Source of the DNA: Chytridium lagenaria
Lineage: Eukaryota > Chytridiomycota > Chytridiomycetes > Chytridiales > Chytridiaceae
Length of the DNA stretch: 38,997 bases
Direction of reading: 5' to 3'
NCBI GenBank assembly: GCA_025449115.1
Contig: JAHLKC010000224.1
Coordinates: forward strand, 1-38,997
Shown here: positions 1 through 10,200 of the stretch, in pieces
Position numbering within the stretch: position 1 is the stretch's first letter
Layout of the letters: every line of letters starts with the position of its first letter
Position numbers and translations under genes: made by a program
The notes under the pieces: generated by a model
Databases searched by the model: none
Told to the model about the DNA's origin: nothing
What the model saw: the letters and a program-made list of their open reading frames with translations, nothing else

Positions 1-1313
1 CTCTGGCGCGTTGGATCTCCGCCTGAGTACCTTTTTCCTTCTTTTTTCCTTCCTTTCTTTCATTTGATTAGTTTTAGAGCAGAACCACAGCAACTTAAAT
101 CCCCGCTGTCACTAAAGGCAGAATAGGGCTTGACTCTTGATCTAGGAGTACCTCCTAGACTCTAGTCTTGTCACCTATTATGTGGTTCTCTACCTCTGTA
201 TGCCGGGGCTTAGCAGAGGCGGCCATAGAGAGAACTTCACATAAGACGTTGGACGCATACCGAACATTGTAATGGAATATCCTCCGAATTGGTGGTGTCA
301 CTTGTGGAAACACTGTCTTTGCCCCAGGACTCTCCTCAACTGCATCCATCTCTACCTCTTTGTTCCTCCTCATCTTTCTGTGAAATCTCTGGGCATGCTC
401 CTTGGACTCTAAGTCCATAGGAGGAGATCACAAGATGTCATTACATGTCTAATAAAGATTAGCAGTAACAAGTCTACTCATTAAAGAGCTATTACACTCA
501 ATGTTAGTAGTATGAATTTATGGTGTGAGAATGAAGTGATTCTAATAGGTTTTTTTCTAAGGGTTTCCAACAATGCTGATCAATAAAGATATAGGGTGAC
601 AAAGCTCTAAGCTATGTCTAACTACCATTCTGGTGTCAATCTACAAGACTCTTCCAACAACTCTTTTATATAACCCATACCTAAGCAAACCAGCAGTCAA
701 GTCGTATTTCCACGCGCTTCCAGGTGGTGGAGTCGTTTCAGGGCTCAATGGCATGCATAAGAGGGGGAATAGTGTAGCGTACTTGCCTGTCATTGTCCAT
801 GAGCATCAGGAGGGGCATTGAAGGAGTTCTCATTCAAGAGCATGTCACAACATCCCGTGCCATGGTACACTTTACGACTTAATTAAAACAGGGCCCATTC
901 CAAGTAAGAGGCAGATAGAAAGACATGGTGTCATATAAGCAATGTGGGGGAAGATCTTGCACAAACAGGACAGGATATGATGGTTTTTGCGGGGACAACT
1001 TCTCTCTCAATTTATTATTAATTTTGCTGCTGTAAATAAGTTAGTCAAAGAAGGATATAGTAAACAACAAAACAAACAAGAAACGAGAAAAATATAAACA
1101 ATAAACACATAAGCCCCTAGATACATAAGTACTTCTGCTCATTCCTAACGCGTCCATATACCTTTAAACAAATACGCATTAGTGACGTCAGTCGTAATTT
1201 AACAAACAAAGAATCATCATATAAGAGTACACGTACTCTTGGAAATATAAGTGACGCCTAGGCTAAGACAATCATTTATAGTCATTATATATTTTATTTA
1301 TAGTAAAATATAT
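1..1313. other. gene-poor left edge, no gene recognised
   Basis: No convincing coding region was found. The longest open frame (155-418, minus strand, 87 codons) has a mixed basic/acidic composition and no motif I recognise, and no spliced partner was evident. A second frame at 633-821 (plus) also shows no family signature. The stretch is moderately AT-rich with pyrimidine runs near base 30-60. It lies next to the integrase-like relic, so it may be decayed retroelement sequence, but no LTR pair was seen. Confidence 0.4.
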
Positions 1314-1350
1314 GATGTGAAATATAAGAAAACCTTCAATATTTCACATC
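1314..1350. repeat. 12-bp perfect inverted repeat (hairpin)
   Basis: GATGTGAAATAT at 1314-1325 is followed after 13 nt by its exact reverse complement ATATTTCACATC at 1339-1350. The hairpin overlaps the 3' end of the minus-strand integrase-like frame. Function is unknown; it could be a terminator-like or element-derived hairpin. Confidence 0.75.
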
Positions 1351-1628
1351 TCTCTGCAACTCCTCCCACAAGTTTCCTCCAAAGCCTCCTCTACCATGGC
1401 GTCCTCCACGTCCTCTCCCTCAACGTCACCCTCGCTATCCCTAAACACCTCACTCCCTTCCCCTTCTTCCTCCAACTCTTCCCTGCTCTTGAACAATAGA
1501 AGTTGATCACCTGCAACCGTCTTATCCATCTCAGTCCCATCTAGCTCCTCCAGCCAGTAACCGTTCTTTATAACGTTATTATATAACCTCACCAAGAGGC
1601 ATAAACACGTCATATTCATTATAGTCAT
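1344..1628 (-). mobile_element. relic of a Ty3/gypsy-type retrotransposon integrase C-terminus
   Basis: A 94-codon minus-strand frame contains NGYWLEELDGTEMD followed by KTVAGDQLLLFKSR. This resembles the GPY/F-type end of LTR-retrotransposon integrases, where a (G)xYxLxELDGT strand is followed by an AGNRLKLFxxR segment. The match covers only about 40 residues; the catalytic DDE core, reverse transcriptase and RNase H are absent. A strongly acidic tail rich in Glu and Asp follows to the stop. No flanking LTRs were found. I infer a truncated, inactive remnant. The alternative is a chance resemblance in an unrelated acidic protein. Family-level knowledge supports the motif, but identity would need a profile search. 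Confidence 0.5.
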
Positions 1629-2200
1629 TGTGCTTTATAGTTTATGTTTCTTTTATCCCCCTTTCTGTTGCTTTCCTCCCGCTGTTATAATAGTTTTTCT
1701 GCATATGAATTAATGATAGAGTTTCTTATATATATGAATGTCAGTCACTGCGTCAATGCGCGTGGTCCAGATGTGTGTTTTTTGTTGTTCCTTTATGTTG
1801 ATAGTTGCTTTTTTGTGTTTATAATAAAGAAGAAAGTTGAATTCATTAACGTTCACGCTATGAAGACCTTGACCAGCCCAGTACACACCTCAAGTCTGGC
1901 CGCCTTTGGGCCAGTGCTATCTCCTTCTGTTTGAAAATTCAATATTGTTGCTATGAGTTTTACCAGCGGGCGCTCAGGTAAGTGCGCCGCGGGGGAGACT
2001 ACACCTTGAACCAAGACATGGGTCTGAAAAGGCTTGAGCGCTGGATAGACGCCTCTGTGGCATAATTCCTTCAAAGGTTTGGGTAGTATAACCACCTCTT
2101 TTCTATGCTCAATGGCTTAGTTGCCTGTGAGTGGGAGAGCGGCATGAGCAGTGCCCTAGGTAGATGAGATCAGATTAGAACATGTTATGAGGCTGGCGAT

Positions 2201-2244
2201 TTTGAGGCTTGTTAAACTCCTATTTGAGGCTTGGTAAACTCCTA
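2201..2244. repeat. 22-bp tandem duplication
   Basis: The 22-base unit at 2201-2222 is repeated at 2223-2244 with a single mismatch (GTTAAAC versus GGTAAAC). It looks like a recent slippage duplication in noncoding DNA. Confidence 0.85.
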
Positions 2245-2310
2245 AGAGCGTGGATAGAGTCCCTCCTCAGGGATGCTCCACCTAGGTTTGTGTGATCCCC
2301 GACCTAGGTT

Positions 2311-2352
2311 TTTTATTATCGTTTTTCGTTCTTTTATTATCGTTTTTCGTTG
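2311..2352. repeat. 21-bp tandem duplication, T-rich
   Basis: Two adjacent 21-base units (2311-2331 and 2332-2352), each TTTTATTATCG followed by TTTTTCGTT, differ only in the last base. Confidence 0.85.
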
Positions 2353-2375
2353 TTTTTTCCTTTTTTGTCATAGTA

Positions 2376-2394
2376 TAACTGTTGGGAACAGTTA
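2376..2394. repeat. 8-bp palindrome with GGG loop
   Basis: TAACTGTT, GGG, then AACAGTTA forms a perfect 8-bp inverted repeat around three bases. The TGTTGGGAACA core is reminiscent of retroelement LTR ends, but no partner copy was found. Confidence 0.6.
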
Positions 2395-3105
2395 AGCTGT
2401 ACAGCAAACAAAATCCTTGCATCAGCAAAAGAGGAGTTGCAGCCACCTGCATACTTGGAGAACGTCCAAGGATGAGCATGGCGCGACAGTGATTTCTCTC
2501 TCCATCATGGTCACGGCTTGAATGATGGAGGGCCAAAGAGGGAAACTCACGGGGTTAAATGTTGATGTAAGGATTGGGGTGATGGATCATGAGCCGGTCT
2601 CGATAAGCAAGTGTCTCTAGCTGTTGCGTTATTTCAGTAAGGAAGTTTCCTGGGTATCTTGAGATTTTGGGCTTTGGGGATTGGGGATCGGGGGGGTGTT
2701 GGAACGTTTGGTATAGTTGACGTCCAGCTTGGGCTGGTTGATTTTTCTTATTGAGGTGCTTGTAGAAGGGTTGAGTATAGGATTTATGTTTGTACCCTTT
2801 TGAAAGGAGTTTGCAATAGAGAGATCAGTTATCGTTCAGTTGCCTTAAACACGATGGTTGGGCAGAATCTTGAGAGCAAAACTGGTGTTGAATGATGGCA
2901 AGTGTAGATCGATTTTGTTCTTTATTTATTTTGTCCCCGTCCATTCCCATAAAATAATGTTGATTCATTAGATTTGTGTATGGCTGGTTGTGCCAGGTAG
3001 CCTCTAATTTTATTCAAGCCAGCGTTGTGGTCTTTATTTTTGCAAGCATTCTCTTATTGATAGTATAATGTTAGGGTTATTAGGGAAATACATATAGGGA
3101 TCTCT

Positions 3106-4176
3106 TCAAGCCTTGTTCTCTGCACCATCAGCCCCCATCAGCTTAAGCTCCGACTGGAAGATGTGCGCACAAAACAACCCTGCAAGAGCGCTTGCTACAG
3201 CACTCCCAATGGCCAACCCCATGCCCTCCCCCATGCTAAATAGCATTTTATTCTGCGATGCTCTAAATGGAGAGGTACTGGTAAGCGTAGGGGATGTAGT
3301 CGTATTTTTGGCGAACTCGGCGTTGACATCCAAACCAATGATGAAGGCCGCAAGCATCAGAATAAAGACGAGGCATGCGAAGAAGAGGGATGCGCTTATG
3401 ACGCTACGTTCGTCGGCGGCCGAGAGGGGAGTAGTGTCAGGGTCAGCGGTTGGAGTTAAAGCTGGAGTTGGTGGCATGGGTATGACGTAGTAGACTTCTT
3501 CTGTTTTGGGGTCTTTGATAGCAACGGGTTTGGGAATGCCCTGCTGCATGACGGGATTGGGAGTGGCGGAGGCGGCAGCCTTGGCTTTGCTTCGCTTATC
3601 GAGGATGTACCCAAGAGCTGCGAGAGCACATAATGCGGCAAAGATGGCTGTAGAAGAACCAGAGAGATGTTAAAATGGCATGACGAACGAAAAAATGAAG
3701 GAGAAGTTAACGTACAGGCAATGGTAAGGCCCTTCAGGGTGTTTATCTTTCCACAGATTGGGAGGTACGAAAAGCACTTAAGCTCCACCTTTTCACATGT
3801 TCTGTAGCCAGACCTGGATATATCACAACCGGTCACTTCGAACAGACCAATTTTATATTCGGCAATTGCTCTGGCGGGGGAGGCAGAGGACGAGAATGAG
3901 GAGAAGGTCTCGGGAGATTCGACGACGACGTTGACCCATGAGAGAGGGACAGACGCTATCGCGAGGGCGAGGGCGGCGAGTGAACTGTTAGAGTTAGTGG
4001 AGATCTTTTTAGAGGCTGATCGAGAGATAAGGTGCTGAAAGTTATTAAGGGATAGGTACTTACAGAATGACGGCTACGGCTGTGATAGGATTGGCGTTGA
4101 AGAAGTTCCCGGCCTTAGATTCTGTAGCAGAAGTAGGACTAGTTGCGGTGGTTGGTTTCGCTGCTGGTGATGACAT
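3106..4176 (-). CDS. claudin/PMP22-like four-helix membrane protein (three exons)
   Basis: Splicing of 4176-4064, 3984-3716 and 3647-3106 gives a 307-residue protein with no frame break; the introns (79 and 68 nt) are GTAAGT...CAG and GTACGT...CAG. Four hydrophobic segments are visible, near residues 30-52 (AVAVILSLAALALAIA), just after the loop cysteines (TIASIFAALCALAALGY), and as a C-terminal pair (LFFACLVFILMLAAFIIG and GLAIGSAVASALAGLFC). The loop after the first helix holds GLFEVTGC followed nine residues later by another Cys, resembling the claudin/PMP22 W-GLW-C-C signature. A Ser/Thr-rich N-terminus and a Pro/Thr-rich cytoplasmic loop between helices 2 and 3 are unusual. It is probably a plasma-membrane tetraspan protein; fungal SUR7/Dcv1-type proteins share this fold. 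Start choice: the first ATG of the only frame that splices cleanly. It is divergent from the similar gene at 6.0 kb. Confidence 0.72.
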
Positions 4177-6045
4177 GATGGGTGTGAAGTGTGTGTTTGA
4201 GGAACGAGACGAGAGCAAACAATGCTTTATATCGTTTATTCGTCATTGTACTGATATTCAGCCACAAGTAAAGTCCTCCCAAGAAGAGCAAAAATTACTC
4301 TGTGAAGAAGGGTGTCTAAGTCGTCGCCCAGTTTCTAATTAGTAAAAAATTGCTGCTAATAAATAATATATATTACTATTTAAATTATAGAAAAAAGGGC
4401 GTTTCTTATGTACTACCTAGATAATAATGCTCATAGACACCATAGAGCACACCGTTGACCACCTTGTGTTCGTGCTTTACTTGTAATAAATCTGCACCCA
4501 TTCGCATATATATAATATGCGGTACTCATGCCACTCTGGCTAAGCACAACAGAGCTTCGTCAACCAGCTTATAACCAGACTTGTCCGAAGATCCGTTTGA
4601 ATCACATTCACTACCAAAACCTAAAGACGAGTATATAATCACTATATCATATATATATATACAAATGGTGAGGACATCATGTAAAAGACGAGTGATTCCA
4701 TAAAGCTCTAGATTCTTCGTTTACATTTTTTAATTTCCTGCATCAAGTTGATAAATCACAAAATGATGAACGATGTTCTGCAATATGTATGTATTCCGTT
4801 AAGTTGGTTTGTTGATTCAAAAAATGGCTGCGTCTGATACCTATGTGAAAACTCATATATGGCGGGTGACTATTGACTAGGGCGTGATTCACTCAAAACG
4901 AGTAGTATGTCCACGGCCGGTATATAGGCACTGCGCACAGTGACCCTCGGCGGAGCTGCACATGAGTATTTGACACTTGAACCATTCGTTATACTTGTCA
5001 AGGACAAAAATACTTTTTTAAAAAAACTTGCTTTAGAATAATTACCTGACTCAATGAGGCTGCGGCTTTATGGGTCATGGTTGCATCTCGACGGATACTG
5101 GGCTGTAGGGTGATGTGGGAATATCGAAAGGGAAGGGAAAAAAATCTTTTTAAACTATAATGAACATTTGGATGCCGTGACCTTGAACATTTGGATGCCG
5201 TGACCTTTTGGTTTCCGCTTGCTAAAAAGAAAAGAAACGAAAAAGTATAAGAAAGAATCTATATGGAATAGAACAGTTATCAATCAGATGGCACACAATG
5301 ATAAATGAGATAAACAATTTTAATCATGTAGCGACTGTATTTAGATAAATAGACACCCATAGTTAAGGAAAGGAATATTGTCTAAAAAATATCAAATCGC
5401 GACAGAAGCTTCTGCTGATAACGGACAGCGGGAGTACGTATGGAGATACTTAGCAATCACCAACAAACTCAAATGCCAAAACTCTTTTTACAAAGTTTGT
5501 ATTTGTTTATTATTATCATTAAATTACAGACTCCATGGTCAAAGTACCAAAGCACTTTATGCCATGTAGCGCAACTAACAGAAAACCAATAACACCGTGA
5601 GGAGGGCCAAAGCACTGCTCACTATGCATGCATTGATTCAGGAGCTGACAACGTGCCTGGCAACAAAGTTCATCTGTCTGGCTACAGGCAAGAACGGTCT
5701 TGTCGAAGAGTGGTTCGCCATTATTAACTTGTTCGCTCCAACTATAACTACCGCACATATCTATTCAGGTATATACCTCGAGCTATATCATAATTAATCA
5801 TTCTTGTAAAAGTAACACAAGAAAAACAATTTATATTTTCTCCTTTGATGTGATACAAGCCTTGTGCTTGCCCAGTTTTGTTCTTTATTTTTATTTTTAA
5901 TTCTTTTACCCGTAATAAGTATAAACCTAAAATAATTAATTTTTATATTTATAAATACATACACTTGTCTGAAGAGACAGAACTCATTATTCACAAAACT
6001 ATACCTAAAATCTAAATACCTCAATCCCTTGATTGCAATACGAAA
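4177..6045. other. AT-rich divergent intergenic region between the two claudin-like genes
   Basis: This 1.9-kb stretch separates two head-to-head genes and presumably holds both promoters. No supported coding frame was found. Frames at 5378-5569 and 5597-5797 (plus) and 5519-5758 (minus) overlap one another and show no family signature. It contains a perfect 23-bp tandem duplication and (AT)n runs near 4510 and 4650. Confidence 0.5.
5161..5206. repeat. perfect 23-bp tandem duplication
   Basis: The 23-base unit containing ACATTTGGATGCCGTGACC occurs at 5161-5183 and again, without change, at 5184-5206. Confidence 0.9.
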
Positions 6046-7011
6046 ATGACCATCGCAACCACTGCAGTACCTACTACTTCCCCTGATACTGATGCTGCTG
6101 CTGCTGCTTGCGCTCCTGTCACAACTACCACAGCCAACAACACTGCCACTACCACCACTACCACCACTGATGCTGTCCCAACATCCGGCGCAACCACAAC
6201 CATCGCCGAAGTCACTGTCACTAATGACGCCAGGAGAAAAGCAATCATCAAGTTTGCCAGCCCCCTCATGTATGATGAGCTTCTATTTCAGAATTATCCT
6301 CCTTATTTTTACTGTATCCTTTACCAATGTCCAAAACACTAACTCTTCATCTCCCCTTCATTATAGCGTCTTAATCTCCTTCATGCTCACTCTCATCTCA
6401 ACTTTCACGCCATGGTGGACATCCCGCAGCCTCGAGGAAACCAGGTAAAACCTAGTGTTTCTTCAACGTTTAATCCCTTTCCACACTTTGTCTTACACTT
6501 TATATCCTTAAAAAATAGATATCTTGGCCTCTTTAATGCGGCACGATGCATGGATGGTTCATGCCGTAGCTTTGACTTTACCGGCTGCTCTGTCAGCTCA
6601 ATGTCTGCTAATCCAACTGCCAAAACTTCTTAATCATCGTGCCCTCATGCTCACAGGTAGAATTGACACATTCCCTCTCCCAAAAAGAAATCTATTTGTT
6701 TAACACCCTTCAAAGGTTCCATCGTCGGTACCCTCGCCGTCCTCATTGCCGGCCTCTTTGTCTGGCGTGGTTCCAAAATCCCCCGTCTCGCGTCCTTTGG
6801 ATTACTGGGTTCCACCTTTATCCTTTCCTTCCTTCCCTTCCTCGCCATGTGTTTTGCTGTTATGGTACGCACTGGTCCATTCTATGTGGAATATTATCGG
6901 CCAGAGGTCACTTGGGAATTTACTCACGGGTTTGTAATGGTGATTGTAGGCTGGGTGATGGCGGCACTGTCAACAGCAGGCACTCTTGTATTTTATCGGT
7001 CAATTTATTAG
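6046..7011 (+). CDS. claudin-like four-helix membrane protein with Thr-rich N-terminus
   Basis: Exons 6046-6269, 6367-6444, 6519-6656 and 6716-7011 encode about 244 residues if one extra A in the AAAA run near 6622-6625 is ignored; as written the frame hits a stop there. The first 65 residues are a Thr/Ala-rich tail. Helix 1 (VLISFMLTLISTFT) is followed by PWW, then YLGLFNAARC and a second Cys four residues on. Next comes LLNHRALMLTGSIVGTLAV, whose RALM before helix 2 matches the conserved Arg position of claudins. Helix 3 is ILSFLPFLAMCFAVM, and helix 4 (GFVMVIVGWVMAALSTAG) closely recalls the VGW...GG fourth helix of claudins. Introns are 97, 74 and 59 nt. The likely role is a tetraspan plasma-membrane or junction/eisosome-type protein; no substrate is implied. 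Fold resemblance is seen directly, but family membership is inferred. Confidence 0.65.
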
Positions 7012-7212
7012 ATACATCATAATAATAATACATATAAATCTATGACAAACGATGTCATCAAGACACAATTCGTTTTCTTTTTTAAAGGCCTTCACATCAT
7101 ACATCTATTTTAAGTTTTCATCGTCTTAATACTTTTATTAAATGGATTATGTATTTCTGTGCGAGTGAATTTGAACATATGCATTATACTAAAAAGGCTA
7201 TCTTTTGTTCCC

Positions 7213-10200
7213 TCACCAAGGGTCAGAATCGTGATCAGCAGTATGACCGCCACTGAAAGACAATGTTAAAAAAAAGGTAAACAAGGTCAAGACCAAACCT
7301 TATTTCATCAGCAGTATCGCCACCACCAAAGTTGAACGAAGAGTTTCGCGACATTCGCTCGGACGGCTATAAAAGAAAAAAAGAAAATAAGATAAAATAA
7401 AGGGATTAGAGTTCCAAAGACGCAGAGGTTGGATAAGTACCGTATTAAGTGCTTCCCCAAACCGTGCCCGAGATGGTGCATCCAAAGATTTCGTCTTGAA
7501 TATATCATAAGAACAAAAAAAGGAAGATAAGTTTGAAAACCTGTTGCGCCTCCTTCTCCCTCCGTTCCTTTACGATGTCCATATATTTCTTCATGGTCGG
7601 ATCCTGCTCCAGCTCCTCAATCCTCCTCATCTTCTCCTCCTCCTTCCGTCGTTCCCCCTCTTCCACCTCCCTCCGTTCCCTTTCCAATCTCTCCTCCTCC
7701 TCCCGTCTCGCCATTTCCACCTTCTCCCGCTCAACACGCTCCTCCTCAATCCTCTGTCGTCTCTCCTCCTCCTCCTCCATCTTCCTCGCCATCTCCTCCC
7801 GTTCCCGTCGAATCCGATCAAGCTCAGCTCGTTCCCGGTCTCGTCGCTCACGGTCACGCCGCTCACGTTCTTCCTCGAGACGTCGCATCCGTTCTCGGAC
7901 CTCGGTTTCGCGTTGTTGGTGGGTTTGGTGTTGACGGCGCGAACTGGACGAGTCGTCTATTTCCACTTTTTTGGGTTCAACCGTGGATGGTTTGGAACGA
8001 GTGGAAGTGTCTGTACGGTTTGACTTTACGTCTTCTTCGATACCGTGTAAACGCATAGGTGGGGCATTGACGCTTCCACGTGACATCTCATCCTCTAAAG
8101 ACGTTGTCGGGGATTCCTTGAGCGCACCCTGAGACCTGCTCTGCTCTGGTTTCGTGTCCACTTTAACAGGTGTTCTTTCAGGTTTCGGGTCCACCTTCTT
8201 TTCAGGTTTCGGTTGCACCTTCTTTTCAGGTTTCGGGTCCGTTGCTGTGGGTTTTGGGGTGCGCCGTTCGGGATTGGGGAGGATGAGGAGGATGGGACAG
8301 GGAGTTGACTTCGAGGTGCAAGGACCGTGGAAGCGGCTTGAGCTGCCTTTGATTTCGTGGGTGGGCTTTTCACGTCCGATGAGAAACTTTGCATCACGTC
8401 ATCGGCGAAGCCAGACCCGACCCCCTCAACGGGGGGTAACATATCTTGAGGTTGTGGGGCGGTAGGGGCAGGATGATCTCTGGGCACCCAATCCCAATGT
8501 GTTGCATCGTAACGTTTTGTCTCATGTGATTCTGAAAGGAGACGGTCGAGGTGTGGAGGGTCTAGACCGGCGTACATGCGGTCGTAACCTTGTGTCCAGG
8601 CGTCATTGAAACGGATTGGTGGACGGACGTCAGGGGTGATGCTGCGGTTGGGGCTGTATTGGTAAGGTTGAGGTACGGGGCGGAGGTGCGGGGAGTGAAA
8701 GGGTTGTGGGGAGTAACGGGGGTCTGGAAGGGTTTGGTGGGGGATGCGATGAGGAGCGGGGTCGATGGCGTTGTACGGGTCTGGGAGGGTGCTAAAGGTT
8801 TTGTGAGAAAAGCTATTGGAAAATCTACAAACCTGCGAGGTCCTCCTAAGGATTTTAACGCGTCTCCAAGGTGCTGTTGATCAACACCCATAGCTTTCAA
8901 GAAGGTTTAATTGACATTATTACTCTTTACTTATCTCACCTGCTCTGGTTTGATGGAGCACGTTTCGAAGGTCGGATATCTCTCTTAGTAATTCTTTACA
9001 CCTCACAACTTCATCATCATACTTTCTCTGCCACTCATCCGCACGGTTCATCTGAAAAAATAAATAAATATAATATTAGACTGCGATCAGGAATAATATA
9101 TCTCCACCTCTATATCCAATTTCGCCACAAGCTCCGAACACTGTCTCTGCCATTTCTGTTCACCTTTTCTAGCCTTCAGCAACTCTTTTTGGGTTTCTTC
9201 TTTTGGTCCCATCAGACTTTTTAAAAGGGATTGATAATCTGAAGAAGAGTGAGTAACTTTATTCCTTAAATAAAAAGTAATGCTAACCTTCTTGACGCTT
9301 GATCGCCATCTTTTCCGCGTCCACAAGTTGTCTACAAATCGTTTAGTCAAAAATCTCAAAAACTTTACAAACATTTTCAAACTCTGAATTTCGAATTCAA
9401 GGGCGGTGGAGGTCTTGTGAGAGCTGACCTAAACGTTTTCCAGGATTTAATTAGTACGAAAACTTAGCACACTTTTGGAATAGTCAGAGTAAGCTTGCCT
9501 GAAGCTTTAACTCCCGAACTTCATGCAGCGCATCTTCACGTTCCCTGATGGTTTCATCGAGCTGTACACGGGTTTCTTTCAAGTTCAAACGAAGTTCTTC
9601 CATCTCGTGTTGAGAGTCTCTTGTTTGTTGCATCATTTGTTCAACAGCTTTGATCTTTTCGTCAAGCACTAGCTTTTCAGCTGGAAATGCAGAAAAAATT
9701 AGAACAAATAGTCAACAAGGATTTAAATGAACACAATAATAAAAAAAATTAAAAAGGGTTGAGCAAAAAAAACGATTCAAAAACTGGACTTACTTTCAAT
9801 TTTGGCCCTCTCCACCTGCGCAGCCTGTAATATCCCTGCATGCTCCTTATTCAGATCAATCTTGTACTGCGACATCGCTTCCTGCATTTTCGCCGTATAT
9901 CGATCCTTAAACCCATGGAGTTCCCCAATCTCAGATCTAGCTTCATCCAATCTCCGTTGAAGTGAATCCCGCTCAAGAGTCAATGACTTTGCTGCAAGTT
10001 CTGCCTCACTTCGCAGATTCCGCTCAGTCATAAGATTGCGGTTGCCTTCGTCTAAGAGACGCTGACGGAATTCGAGGTTGCCGCGTTCGATTTCCTGAAT
10101 AAGCAGATCCAAGTTTTTAGGGTTAATACGTTGATGTAGATAGGTCCCATGCCCTTACTTTTTCCCTCGCGTCAAGTTTTCGTCGAATGTCATCATTCGA

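Larger units (their letters stand above)
1629..3105. other. gene-poor spacer with small duplications
   Basis: No gene is supported here. Two open frames (1853-2095 and 2282-2536, both minus) have no recognisable domains. The second runs through a tandem duplication, which argues against real coding. The stretch carries two short tandem duplications and a palindrome, listed separately, and ends just downstream of the stop of the first claudin-like gene. Confidence 0.4.

Noticed and set aside
155..418. 87-codon minus-strand frame
   Set aside because: No family resemblance, no splice partners and no supporting context; left as unannotated open frame.
3113..3490. 125-codon plus-strand frame
   Set aside because: Antisense to the last exon of the 3.1-kb membrane protein, which splices into one continuous 307-residue frame.
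6412..6633. Plus-strand frame starting MVDIPQPRGNQ
   Set aside because: It reads through an intron of the claudin-like gene in a different phase; the spliced frame gives helices and the loop cysteines.
7533..8023. Plus-strand Ser/Arg- and Leu/Pro-rich open frames
   Set aside because: They are antisense shadows of the Glu/Arg-rich coiled coil of the OFD1-like gene; the minus strand explains the codon pattern and reaches a conserved C-terminus.
8177..8241. CRISPR-like direct repeats
   Set aside because: Units are contiguous, without spacers, and encode KPEKKV protein repeats.
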